A stretch of DNA of 64,000 bases, taken from contig NW_018344125.1 in the NCBI RefSeq assembly GCF_002099425.1, positions 5,575,001 to 5,639,000 of the forward strand. Reading direction: 5' to 3'. Below the pieces are notes generated by a model. The model did no database searches. It was not told the origin of the DNA and was given only the letters and a program-made list of their open reading frames with translations. The first letter of the stretch is position 1. Each line of letters opens with the position of its first letter. The position numbers and the translations under genes are program-made. Positions 35,115-48,245 of the stretch are shown here, in pieces. Source of the stretch: Phascolarctos cinereus (Eukaryota; Chordata; Mammalia; Diprotodontia; Phascolarctidae).

Positions 35115-38100
35115 TGTGACTGACAAGATGGCAGAGCAGTTGTTTTCTGCAAACTTCTCAACAAAAACCCAGACATATATATGCTAGATAAGCAACAAAA
35201 AAGAGAGTGATAAACTAGAGGAGATGAGATGAAAAGATGAGAGTACTGCAGAGACAATTAGAGAGAAAGAGCTTCCAGGCCCGAGGAAAAGGTAGCTGGA
35301 AACTCAGCTGGGTCCAATCTTCGCCCCCTCAGGCTGGACCATACTACCTAACAAGAAGAGGCTAAGAATATTCTGGGAGCTGAGCAACAGTGGAAAGGTG
35401 GGCAAAGAGAATGCAAAAACTTAATAAATTCTTAACTGATTGACAGGAAATACAAGAAGAAGCCTGAAGGACCAAAAAAAGAAAAACCCTAACTCACAAG
35501 CAGATGTATTAAATGCTTATAAAGATAGAAAGAAGAAGCAGAAATCAAAGAAAGGCTGAAACACTATCACTGAGAAAACTGAACCAAAATTCCAGGATCA
35601 AAAAGAGAATTCTGAAGACTCCCTAGAAGTTGTGGAACAGTAAGACATTCTAGAATGGTTCAAAAGAGAAGTAAAACTATTCAAAGAAATACTCAAAATT
35701 AAGTTAGTTGGAAAATCAGAGCTCCTAACACAGAACTGAAAAAAGCCAACAATGGAGCACAAAACTTAAGAGGACAAGATAAACGTTCTCTTCAAAGAAG
35801 CAGCCACTCTGGAAGAGAAAATGAAATAGCGGGAATATAAAAATACAGGAATGGAAGAAAAGTGGGCATAAGAGAAGCAAAAGGCAAAAACATTAAAATT
35901 CAATCTATGCCAATGACTGACCTAAACTTAAGAGTAAAATAAAAAACAAAGAGGGATCACCAAGAGAGAAAAAAGACCTAAGGGCTTAAAGATTTAAGGG
36001 GAATTTGAATAACCAAGAAAAGGAAAGGGGGTGGGGGAAGGGATGGATTAATACTCTAAGGACTAGATCCTGTAGCCTTGTTTAAATGAATCAATATCTT
36101 TTGCAAGAATGTCACAATGGGAAATAATGGAAACAGGGAGCAGTGACATAAGAGACAGAGGGGTACTACAGATGCATCCCTATAAAACTTTTATGTGAGC
36201 ACCGAAGGTATAAAAATTTATTTACTCTCCCAACAAGAGTGTGGGTTCTGAAAGAAAAAAATAAAAGCAATGGAGGGAAGGGACTAGATAAAGGAGGGAA
36301 ATAAAATAAGAGGGGGTGGATAAAAGCAATACAAAAGAAATATGGACCTGTAAGAAATATACAGAAGCCATGGGTCTGCAAATCCCAACATGAAATGTGA
36401 ATTATTAAATGATTTGATAACCCCAAAGAGAACAGTTGACTGGATAACAAAAGGGGATCTCAAAACTACCATATATAGACAAAATGGAAATGAGAGGCTG
36501 AAACAAAATTTCCTATGAATCAGGTGATTGCAAAAAAATCAGGGCCATAGTCATGCTATCTATAGTATGGAGCAAAAATTTTAATTCTCAACATTGAGAG
36601 AGATAAATGGGGTACATACATCACACCTAAATGAAACATAGGTACTAGAACAATATCAACACTAAATGTCTACCCACTAAAGCATACAACATCTAAATTT
36701 CATAAAGGAAAACTTAACTTAATTGGAAAAAAAACCCCAGATATTAATACTATATTTTGAGATTTTAATGTTCCTTCCAGAGCTAGATAAATCTAAAAGA
36801 AAAAGAAAAATACGGAGTTGAATGAAGTCTTGGAGAAGTTAGATCAGAAACATTTATGGAATTTTCTGAGTGGGAGAGAGGTAATGATGTGTAGGAGTCA
36901 GAGGGCTGGCCTTGAAATCAGGAAGACTCAAGTCCAAGTCCACTTTTAACGTACTGACTGTGTAACCCTGGGAAAGTCACTGTAGTGCTATAGACAACTG
37001 AGGCTATAAGCAGCAGAGAAGGTGTCAACCTATATTGAGAAAGAGCTTCCTCAGCTGGGAGTTGCCTATATTGAAGAATGGGAACACTGAAGGATATGCA
37101 TATTTCTTATCATTTTGCAAAAACATGCTGTGTACTAGGGTAAAAAGAAGTTATAAATATACATTAAAAAGTAGAAATAAAAACATTCTTTACAGACCAT
37201 AATACAACAAAAATATATTTAATATTAAAAACAGAAGCAAAGGATACAGACTGAAAAGGAGACTTAATAATGACATTCTGAATAATGAGTCAAAGAATAG
37301 ATCATAGAAACAATTAATTACTGAAAGATAATGGTGAGACAACATACCAAAATATCTGGGATGCAGCTAAAGCAGTCTTCAGAAGACAAACTGTTATCTC
37401 AGAAAACATTCAATAATAAAATAAAAGACAGGATTAATGAGCTAAGTATACATTTAGAAGGAACAACTAGGAAATAAATGACCACAAAATTAGCACAGAA
37501 GAGGATATCTTGAATATTAGAAGATACAGATAACACTAAAAACAAGACTATGGAATTGATAAACAAAATTAAAAGCTGGTTCTTTGAAAATACTAACGAG
37601 GTCGATAAACCTTTAGCTGACCCAATCAAAAAGAGGGAGGAAAATCTAATTACCCAAATAATAAATGGACAAGACATAATCACAACAGAGGAAAAAAATG
37701 ATCAGAACTCATTAAGCACAATTACAATCTAGCAAAAGAGAATTTAAAAGAAATACAAAAATACAAAACACCCAAATTAACAAAACATGAAGCTGAAATC
37801 ATAAACAACCCAATTAGAAAATGAAATTAAACAGCCAGAGAGGAACTACCAAAGGAAAAAAAAATCCCTTGTCCAGACATATTTATGGGGGAATTCTACC
37901 CAAGAGCTATTAATAATTAAGTTATAAAAATTATCTTCAAAATTGAGAAAGAAAACACTAAAACTCCTTTAATGAGACAAATATGGCCCTAATATGCAAA
38001 CTAGGGAACTTAGACCAACGATGACCCAGAAATTCTCCTTGTTAGGTACATCCCTCTAGGAGATCAAAGACAGAAAGGTACACACAGAGCCACCAAAATA

Positions 38101-38530
38101 TTCATAGCAGTACATTTTGTGGTAACTAAGAATTGCAAACAAAGTCAGTGCCCACTGACTGAGGAGTGGCTAAACAAATTGGGGGTACATGACCGCAATG
38201 GAATATGATCACATCTTCAGATCAACTAATATGAAAAATTCAGAGAAGCATGGAAGACTTACAAACTGATGCAGAGTAAAATAACCAGAAGCAGGAATAG
38301 TTACACAATGACTGCCCAATGTGGATAGAAAGAATGACCAAAACCACACAGAAATGGCATACTGTGTAATTGTAATGGCCAAGTTTGGCCCTAAAGATAA
38401 AAAAAAGATGCAACTTAAAATTTTTTTTGAAAGTATGAGGGCCTGGGTATGGAATAGTCTTTGTAGAGGTAGGGGACAATAGGTATGGAACATTGTACTC
38501 ACTGTCAGACTACTGATGAGGTGGTTGGTT
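35115..38530 (+). mobile_element. decayed L1 LINE (tandem copy 2)
   Basis: Same L1 remnant as at 26085-29500, duplicated with the unit; ORF2 piece at 37550-37732. Confidence 0.72.
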
Positions 38531-38545
38531 TTGATGAACCACTTT

Positions 38546-38870
38546 CCCCCCCCCTTTTTTTTTTAGGCTATTGGGGTTAAGTGACTTGCCCAGGGTCACG
38601 CAGCTAGTATGTATCAAGTGTTTGGTCTGAGGCCGGATTTGAACTCAGGTCCTCCTGACTTCAGGGTCGGTGCTCTATCCACTGCACCACCTAGCTGCCC
38701 CTTCCCCTTTCTTTTCAAGAAAATTATTTGGGGGGGGGCAGCTAGGTGGCATAGTGGATAGAGCACTGGTCCTAGAGTCAGGAGGACCCGAGTTCAAATC
38801 TGGCCTCAGGTACATAATACTCACTAGCTGTGTGACCCTGTGCAAGTCACTTAACCCCCCCCCAAAAAAA
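38546..38870. mobile_element. inverted WSINE pair (tandem copy 2)
   Basis: Same head-to-head pair as at 29514-29840; the C- and G-run lengths differ slightly. Confidence 0.85.
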
Positions 38871-38931
38871 TTATTTGAATTATTTGAATGGATTAACTCA
38901 CTGGTGAGAAAGACTCTGACCTGGTATAGCT

Positions 38932-39218
38932 GGGCTACAGAAACACTTGCTACACAAAAGCCAACACCTCCCTGCAGGAGACAGTCTGGCAAAGGTCCCG
39001 TGTCTCCATCAGGAGAACACAAGAGGCTTCCTTTACCACACAGTGCAAGAGATCTGGGGGCCTCTGACACAGGCATACCTGGGAGAATAATTAAGGAGAG
39101 GCTCAGACATTTTGTTCAGGCATAGCAATCGCTAACCTCTTGACACAACATCATCACTGCCTCACTCTTCAGAATTCTCCATGGCCAAGGCCTCAGGCAA
39201 CTTACAGCACAGGCCAGT
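38932..39218. repeat. dispersed repeat B (tandem copy 2)
   Basis: Same as 29902-30188, duplicated with the unit. Confidence 0.75.
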
Positions 39219-41090
39219 TACCAGGAACAAAAACAACACTAGGGAGCCAAGAAACCTACCTAGGGCTGATAAGAAGAGTTCACATTTCTATAGAGCTTTA
39301 AGCCTCATTTGATCCCCACAACAACCCTAAGAGGTGGGTGCTGGTGTCATTATCCGGAGTTTATAGATGCAATCTCTTCATCCTCCTTCCACTATAGTCT
39401 ACTAGAGCTAGAAGGAGCCTTGGACATTATCTAATTCAAGCCCTCATTTTACAGAGGAGGGAACTGAGCCCTACAGTGGAAAAGTGACTTTTTGCTCAAG
39501 GTCATACAGCTTAGTATGACCCCTTCCCTCCTGGGAATCACTTTGCCTTTTGCCCTGGAGTTAAGAGACTTGTGTTTGAAATCAATCTCCATTGCCTGAT
39601 CCCCACTCGCTAGGGACAAAGATCCTTGTGTTACTCACCGCCCCTGCTTGTGGTGAGGAAAGCACTCCTCGAAAAATCTTCAAGTGGGTAGAGGAAGGTG
39701 AACCCTTATTAGGGATCATGGCTCCTACCATATTCTGCCTCTTGTTTTAGCTACTTGGGTCCAAGTCATTGTCCCGACTTGACTAGCCTTGCCGAGGGCA
39801 GGGGCCTTTGTCCTCCTCAGCTTTGGGAACTTGGCCTAGGCCCAGCCCTTGCACCTCTTTCCTCCCCTCCCACACCTCCTAGTCCCTGGACAGCTCCACA
39901 AAGCTCTGCCCTTTCTCAGAGTTTCTGGACACCTCTTCAGACATCTGGGCTCCACTTCTGCACCCTGGCTCATCTTTTCTTGCCAGACATCTTGACTTTT
40001 CTTGCTCCAGTCACTTCCCAAAGAGGGGGCAGGCAGCATGAGATTGTCCTAACAACTGCTGCTAAGCAGGATATGGCCAATGAATCGAGGTGAGGCTGGA
40101 TAGACTGGTTCCAAGCCAAGGCTTTGCCCCTTAGTGTTTATGGGGAGATAGACAGAGATGTGACAGCTCAAGTTTCAGAGAACCAGTACTTCCCTCCACA
40201 TCTAGCCTTGTAATTTATTCCACTACCTTTACAGAGTTTGCCTCCTATCTGCGCCTCAGTTTCCTCTTTTGTTAAAAAAAAAAAAAAGGAGTTGAACTAG
40301 ATGACCTCAAAGGTCTCTCCAACTCTGGATATAGCTTCCCATGGAAAGCTATCTATGAGTTTCTTCTGTAAAGTGGGGATAAAAATACATGTGATATTTA
40401 TCTCCAATGGGGTGTTGGGAGAAAAGTATTATTCTCAAAAACCTCACAGAAATGGAGACTCTTATTAGGGATCGTCGTCAAATCTAGCCCATCTGGGGTA
40501 ATAATCATGCTGACTGCTTGCTGCTCTCACCTGGTAGCCAGAGGCAGAAATGGTTCTCACAATGAAGAATTCAACATTGAGTCAGTGGGGTAATCAAACT
40601 TGGTAGGCAGACTTCTCCAGTGCCTGAAATCCCACCATGAGAGACTCGTTACTTTGAGTTATGTGTTGAAGGCCCTGCAAAAAGGACATTACATGCGAAG
40701 GGGAGCATTAACCTAGTCTCAGCTATGGACGCATTGTCACTGATTTCTTCCTCAGAATTACATTTGGAAGAACCCAAGTTCTGGAGTCAGATAAACAGGG
40801 TTTAAATGTCACCTCCAACGGATGTGTGACCTTCAACAAGTCATACAGAGGTTCATTGCCATACTGGGGAGGAGAGGAGGGTCAAAATTGAGTGACGGAG
40901 ATGGAATGACGATCACGGACAAATGAAAAAAGGACAAATTATTGGCATCTGATTTTGCTTACGTTTTCTTTTCCAAAGATAATGATCTAGGTCCTGGAAT
41001 AGGGAGTGGCTGCCCAAGATAAGCAAGGAGATAAGAATACCTATCATGATGATCTTGTTTCCTTAAAAAAAAAAAAATTCAAGAGCTACA

Positions 41091-41285
41091 GCCAGAAAGG
41101 ACCTCTAAGGCCATCTAGTCTAACCCCCTCATTTCATGGAGGGGAAATTAAGACCTTAGGAGAAGTGATTTACCCAGGGTCACACAGCTGGTAAGTGTCA
41201 AGTGTTTGGTCTGAGGCCGGATTTGAACTCAGGTCCTCCTGACTCCAGGGCCAGTGCTCTATCCACTGCGCCACCTAGCTGCCCC
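41091..41285 (-). mobile_element. chimeric SINE at the copy 2/3 junction
   Basis: Same hybrid as at 32060-32254; the shared core is 41173-41187. Confidence 0.85.
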
Positions 41286-43754
41286 TAAGATTTCTAGTTT
41301 GGACCCAGACTGACTGACTCAAACCCAACTGAACTATCTAATATACTGTTCCTGCGAAGCCACAAACTAGTCAGAACTGGTTTGCAGGCATCTGCTTTGG
41401 AGGGCCCAACCTGTGCATCTTTCCCTCCAAGCAAACATGATCTGAATGCAGAACCGATTGATGGCACCTCCAAAAATGCTAACATAAAGATAAAAGAAAG
41501 CTCTGAAAGCTCAGAGTCCTTATTATGCTACGGTTAGGGTTACTGCACCTTTCCCTGTCCTCCCCCACTGCCCCAACGAGAACGGACCATGTGGATAGTT
41601 GGCCTGAGAAAAAAAGAGCACGACAAGAGAGCTGCTTCTCCTCCTGTGACCTAGCTGCCTGGTGCTCTAGCTGGGACCAATCCTGGAACAGATCATAGAT
41701 TCCGAGTGGGAAGGGACCTCAAAGGGTCTGACTTCCCAATCCTTCCCCTCAACAGAATCCCCAATAAGCGTGTCTCCAGCATCTCCCTGGGGACAGGGGG
41801 TTAAAAGCACTGGATTTAGTGTCAGAGGATTTGAATCCTGGCTCTGCTACTTGTTATCTACGTGAGCTTGGGCAAGACATTACCCTCCCCTGGGCCTCAG
41901 TTGCTTCCTTTATAAAAATGAGGGGACCAGATGGACTAGGTGGCTTCTTAGGTCCTATCCAGCTCTTAATCTCTGATGCTAGCACACCCAGTAGCAGGCA
42001 ACTCACTTCCTTTTTCAGGGGGCTAGTGGAGGTTGCCTCATTTTGGTTTTCAGTGACAGCAGTCCCTTTGGTATTCCAATCTACCCCCCAATCCCTCTAG
42101 CTTGCAGGGTCTGGCCCCTTGATGCAAGCAGTGACTTGCCTTTATCACCACTTTTGAAGAAAGGCTTCGTGGTGTGTTCTACCATAATTGCTTTTCTGGG
42201 AGATTTCCTACAGCCTGAAACACAGCATGAAATATGTTCTTGGTGCATTCAAGCTTCTCTTCTGTAAGAAGAAGTTTGTTTGATCAGCCCGAGTGCCTTT
42301 CAGGTCCTTGGGCCAAGAACACAGAGAGCCCTGGTCCTGGAATGCTCCAACAGATAACCTCACAATCAGTTCTTGGGCTCCCATGGTGGGGATAAACCTG
42401 AACAGGAGATCATCTGAGCTTTATTATTTCGCCCCCAAATCACCTAAGGCCTTTCATTCACAACTGGCCCTCTCTTCAGTCTGCCAAAGCTTAAGAGTGA
42501 GTCCCCAGGAGACAAGGGGAAATTTAATGAACTCTATGGGCTCACCATTTCCTTCCATTCCCAACCCAATGGAGGAATTCTCCACGCTGCTGCTCCCCCT
42601 GTGAACCCAGGCTGGGGGCTGGGTAGTAGGATCTGGTCAAAGAGCTTATCCTCAGGGGCCAAGGCACCCAGGCCTCTGCACTCTTGGGCTTGTGCACTCT
42701 CTACTGTCCCACAATCTTGCCCAGCTTTTACATATGTAACCTTGAGCCAATCATTTCTCCTCCCTGGACTCTGTTTCCTCCTCTGTAAAATGAGAGGAGT
42801 TGGACAATCTGGTCCCCAAGGCTCCTCGCAGCTCTAGATCTCAGATCAACTTCTCAAAATGGCACCTGAGGTACAGAAGCCTAAGCCATTCTATCTTCAA
42901 CAGTATTCTCCCTCCCTTCCTCCTCCCATGCCCTTTGGTCAAAGACAGAGCTTTCTCGAATTGATCTGTCTACCTTCCAAGATTCCAATATATGTATCAC
43001 ATTTCTGCCACAGCAGTCTATGCTCTGACCCCTCCCTTTGGCTGGCAGGAAGCTGTTGCAAACATCTAAATGCATCAGGTCCACTCCTGGCTATCTTTTC
43101 GGCCAGCAGCTTGAGATAAAGAAACACCTGCATCATTGGGCCCTTACAACTGCCTCATCTCATACCTGCAGGATACTCCAATGAGGCAGGAGAGAAAGCA
43201 TAGTTTTCACTTGATAGATGGGGGCAAAGTGAGGCCTGGAGAGGAGAGAAAGCATCTTTGTTATTAGAGTTGGGCACAGAACAGATGATTATATCTGGGA
43301 TGTGATTTGATGAGTTTTGCTACTGTTCAAAATCACCTTTCCCACTGGCCTTTTTAGTGTCATAGAGTTACCCCTTGGGTCAAGATATATTTCTAGAAGG
43401 CTCATTATTTCAGCACCACTTGGCACGTAGACAAAAACACAACTCCTTTTTGCTTTTCTTTGTATCCTCAGTACTTAGCACCATGCCCAGCACATAGTAG
43501 GTGCTTAATAAATGCTTGTTGACTTGACTTGCTAGGTCATAAAAAAATGTTATTTGGGAGGTGGAAACCCACAATCAGCAGCAGCTATAAATAAACTCAT
43601 TCTAGTGATTTTCTTTCTCCATTTCCTGATGGAAAGAAAGGGCCTGAAGGAATGGGTTATGGAAGTATAGGTGGGTTGGAATAAATGACCTCTATGGTTC
43701 CTCCCAAATATTAAGACTGTCCAAATTGATCATCTATACCTATATCTATCTATC

Positions 43755-44016
43755 ACTGTTGTTGTTCAGTCATTTCAGTCATGTCTTGACTCTTCGTGAC
43801 CCCATTTGGGATTTTCTCGGCAGAGATTCTGGACTGGTTTGCCATTTCCTTCTCTAACTCATTTTACAGATGAGGAAATTGAGGCAAGCAGAGTGAAGTG
43901 ACTTGTCCAGGGTCACACAGCTTGTCAGTGTCTGAGGCTAGATTTAAACTCATGAAGAAGAGTCTTCCTGACTCCAGGCTGGGCACTCTATCCACTGAAG
44001 CGCCAACTAGCTGCCC
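43755..44016 (-). mobile_element. SINE with RTE-type tail (tandem copy 3)
   Basis: Same element as at 25693-25954, carried by the unit duplication. Confidence 0.82.
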
Positions 44017-44145
44017 ATCTATGTAAATTCACAGCTATCTACGCCTATATATCTATATCTGTACTACAGCTATATAGAAAGCTGTAGATATAGATAGACA
44101 GACAGATAGATATCTCTCAAGTCCTTACTGATCTGAAACTTAACC

Positions 44146-47100
44146 TGTGACTGACAAGATGGCAGAGCAGTTGTTTTCTGCAAACTTCTCAACAAAAACC
44201 CAGACATATATATGCTAGATAAGCAACAAAAAAGAGAGTGATAAACTAGAGGAGATGAGATGAAAAGATGAGAGTACTGCAGAGACAATTAGAGAGAAAG
44301 AGCTTCCAGGCCCGAGGAAAAGGTAGCTGGAAACTCAGCTGGGTCCAATCTTCGCCCCCTCAGGCTGGACCATACTACCTAACAAGAAGAGGCTAAGAAT
44401 ATTCTGGGAGCTGAGCAACAGTGGAAAGGTGGGCAAAGAGAATGCAAAAACTTAATAAATTCTTAACTGATTGACAGGAAATACAAGAAGAAGCCTGAAG
44501 GACCAAAAAAGAAAAACCCTAACTCACAAGCAGATGTATTAAATGCTTATAAAGATAGAAAGAAGAAGCAGAAATCAAAGAAAGGCTGAAACACTATCAC
44601 TGAGAAAAACTGAACCAAAATTCCAGGATCAAAAAGAGAATTCTGAAGACTCCCTAGAAGTTGTGGAACAGTAAGACATTCTAGAATGGTTCAAAAGAGA
44701 AGTAAAACTATTCAAAGAAATACTCAAAATTAAGTTAGTTGGAAAATCAGAGCTCCTAACACAGAACTGAAAAAAGCCAACAATGGAGCACAAAACTTAA
44801 GAGGACAAGATAAACGTTCTCTTCAAAGAAGCAGCCACTCTGGAAGAGAAAATGAAATAGCGGGAATATAAAAATACAGGAATGGAAGAAAAGTGGGCAT
44901 AAGAGAAGCAAAAGGCAAAAACATTAAAATTCAATCTATGCCAATGACTGACCTAAACTTAAGAGTAAAATAAAAAACAAAGAGGGATCACCAAGAGAGA
45001 AAAAAGACCTAAGGGCTTAAAGATTTAAGGGGAATTTGAATAACCAAGAAAAGGAAAGGGGTGGGGGAAGGGATGGATTAATACTCTAAGGACTAGATCC
45101 TGTAGCCTTGTTTAAATGAATCAATATCTTTTGCAAGAATGTCACAATGGGAAATAATGGAAACAGGGAGCAGTGACATAAGAGACAGAGGGGTACTACA
45201 GATGCATCCCTATAAAACTTTTATGTGAGCACCGAAGGTATAAAAATTTATTTACTCTCCCAACAAGAGTGTGGGTTCTGAAAGAAAAAAATAAAAGCAA
45301 TGGAGGGAAGGACTAGATAAAGGAGGGAAAATAAAATAAGAGGGGTGGATAAAAGCAATACAAAAGAAATATGGACCTGTAAGAAATATACAGAAGCCAT
45401 GGTCTGCAAATCCCAACATGAAATGTGAATTATTAAATGATTTGATAACCCAAAGAGAACAGTTGACTGGATAACAAAAGGGGATCTCAAAACTACCATA
45501 TATAGACAAAATGGAAATGAGAGGCTGAAACAAAATTTCCTATGAATCAGTGATTGCAAAAAAATCAGGGCCATAGTCATGCTATCTATAGTATGGAGCA
45601 AAAATTTTAATTCTCAACATTGAGAGAGATAAATGGGGTACATACATCACACCTAAATGAAACATAGGTACTAGAACAATATCAACACTAAATGTCTACC
45701 CACTAAAGCATACAACATCTAAATTTCATAAAGGAAAACTTAACTTAATTGGAAAAAAAACCCCAGATATTAATACTATATTTTGAGATTTTAATGTTCC
45801 TTCCAGAGCTAGATAAATCTAAAAGAAAAAGAAAAATACGGAGTTGAATGAAGTCTTGGAGAAGTTAGATCAGAAACATTTATGGAATTTTCTGAGTGGG
45901 AGAGAGTAATGATGTGTAGGAGTCAGAGGGCTGGCCTTGAAATCAGGAAGACTCAAGTCCAAGTCCACTTTTAACGTACTGACTGTGTAACCCTGGGAAA
46001 GTCACTGTAGTGCTATAGACAACTGAGGCTATAAGCAGCAGAGAAGGTGTCAACCTATATTGAGAAAGAGCTTCCTCAGCTGGGAGTTGCCTATATTGAA
46101 GAATGGGAACACTGAAGGATATGCATATTTCTTATCATTTTGCAAAAACATGCTGTGTACTAGGGTAAAAAGAAGTTATAAATATACATTAAAAAGTAGA
46201 AATAAAAACATTCTTTACAGACCATAATACAACAAAAATATATTTAATATTAAAAACAGAAGCAAAGGATACAGACTGAAAAGGAGACTTAATAATGACA
46301 TTCTGAATAATGAGTCAAAGAATAGATCATAGAAACAATTAATTACTGAAAGATAATGGTGAGACAACATACCAAAATATCTGGGATGCAGCTAAAGCAG
46401 TCTTCAGAAGACAAACTGTTATCTCAGAAAACATTCAATAATAAAATAAAAGACAGATTAATGAGCTAAGTATACATTTAGAAGGAACAACTAGAAATAA
46501 ATGACCACAAAATTAGCACAGAAGAGGATATCTTGAATATTAGAAGATACAGATAACACTAAAAACAAGACTATGGAATTGATAAACAAAATTAAAAGCT
46601 GGTTCTTTGAAAATACTAACGAGTCGATAAACCTTTAGCTGACCCAATCAAAAAGGGGAGGAAAATCTAATTACCCAATAATAAATGGACAAGACATAAT
46701 CACAACAGAGGAAAAAAAATGATCAGAACTAATTAAGCCCAATTACAATCTAGCAAAAGAGAATTTAAAAGAAATACAAAAATACAAAACACCCAAATTA
46801 ACAAAACATGAAGCTGAAATCATAAACAACCCAATTAGAAAATGAAATTAAACAGCCAGAGAGGAACTACCAAAGGAAAAAAAAAATCCCTTGTCCAGAC
46901 ATATTTATGGGGGAATTCTACCCAAGAGCTATTAATAATTAAGTTATAAAAATTATCTTCAAAATTGAGAAAGAAAACACTAAAACTCCTTTAATGAGAC
47001 AAATATGGCCCTAATATGCAAACTAGGGAACTTAGACCAACGATGACCCAGAAATTCTCCTTGTTAGGCACATCCCTCTAGGAGATCAAAGACAGAAAGG

Positions 47101-47552
47101 TACACACAGAGCCACCAAAATATTCATAGCAGTACATTTTGTGGTAACTAAGAATTGCAAACAAAGTCAGTGCCCACTGACTGAGGAGTGGCTAAACAAA
47201 TTGGGGGTACATGACCGCAATGGAATATGATCACATCTTCAGATCAACTAATATGAAAAATTCAGAGAAGCATGGAAGACTTACAAACTGATGCAGAGTA
47301 AAATAACCAGAAGCAGGAATAGTTACACAATGACTGCCCAATGTGGATAGAAAGAATGACCAAAACCACACAGAAATGGCATACTGTGTAATTGTAATGG
47401 CCAAGTTTGGCCCTAAAGATAAAAAAAAGATGCAACTTAAAATTTTTTTTGAAAGTATGAGGGCCTGGGTATGGAATAGTCTTTGTAGAGGTAGGGGACA
47501 ATAGGTATGGAACATTGTACTCACTGTCAGACTACTGATGAGGTGGTTGGTT
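44146..47552 (+). mobile_element. decayed L1 LINE (tandem copy 3)
   Basis: Same L1 remnant. This copy carries most of the private one-base losses of copy 3, which break the short ORF2 piece that stays open in copies 1 and 2. Confidence 0.72.
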
Positions 47553-47567
47553 TTGATGAACCACTTT

Positions 47568-47897
47568 CCCCCCCCCCTTTTTTTTTTTAGGCTATTGGGG
47601 TTAAGTGACTTGCCCAGGGTCACGCAGCTAGTATGTATCAAGTGTTTGGTCTGAGGCCGGATTTGAACTCAGGTCCTCCTGACTTCAGGGTCGGTGCTCT
47701 ATCCACTGCACCACCTAGCTGCCCCTTCCCCCTTTCTTTTCAAGAAAATTATTTGGGGGGGGGGCAGCTAGGTGGCATAGTGGATAGAGCACTGGTCCTA
47801 GAGTCAGGAGGACCCGAGTTCAAATCTGGCCTCAGGTACATAATACTCACTAGCTGTGTGACCCTGTGCAAGTCACTTAACCCCCCCCCCAAAAAAA
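47568..47897. mobile_element. inverted WSINE pair (tandem copy 3)
   Basis: Same head-to-head pair; homopolymer lengths differ again. Confidence 0.85.
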
Positions 47898-47958
47898 TTA
47901 TTTGAATTATTTGAATGGATTAACTCACTGGTGAGAAAGACTCTGACCTGGTATAGCT

Positions 47959-48245
47959 GGGCTACAGAAACACTTGCTACACAAAAGCCAACACCTCCCT
48001 GCAGGAGACAGTCTGGCAAAGGTCCCGTGTCTCCATCAGGAGAACACAAGAGGCTTCCTTTACCACACAGTGCAAGAGATCTGGGGGCCTCTGACACAGG
48101 CATACCTGGGAGAATAATTAAGGAGAGGCTCAGACATTTTGTTCAGGCATAGCAATCGCTAACCTCTTGACACAACATCATCACTGCCTCACTCTTCAGA
48201 ATTCTCCATGGCCAAGGCCTCAGGCAACTTACAGCACAGGCCAGT
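47959..48245. repeat. dispersed repeat B (tandem copy 3)
   Basis: Same as 29902-30188, duplicated with the unit. Confidence 0.75.

Larger units (their letters stand above)
32142..41172 (+). repeat. 9.03-kb tandem unit, copy 2
   Basis: 9031 bases, same orientation and order as copy 1. It starts at the SINE junction (32142-32156, cccagggtcacacag). Differences from copy 1 are few and mostly one-base length changes; it shares with copy 3 'aaaatgaaattaaacagcc' near 37820, 'atgcaaactaggg' near 37996 and 'gagggcagggg' near 39795. It has private one-base losses near 32986 and 34191. Confidence 0.97.
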
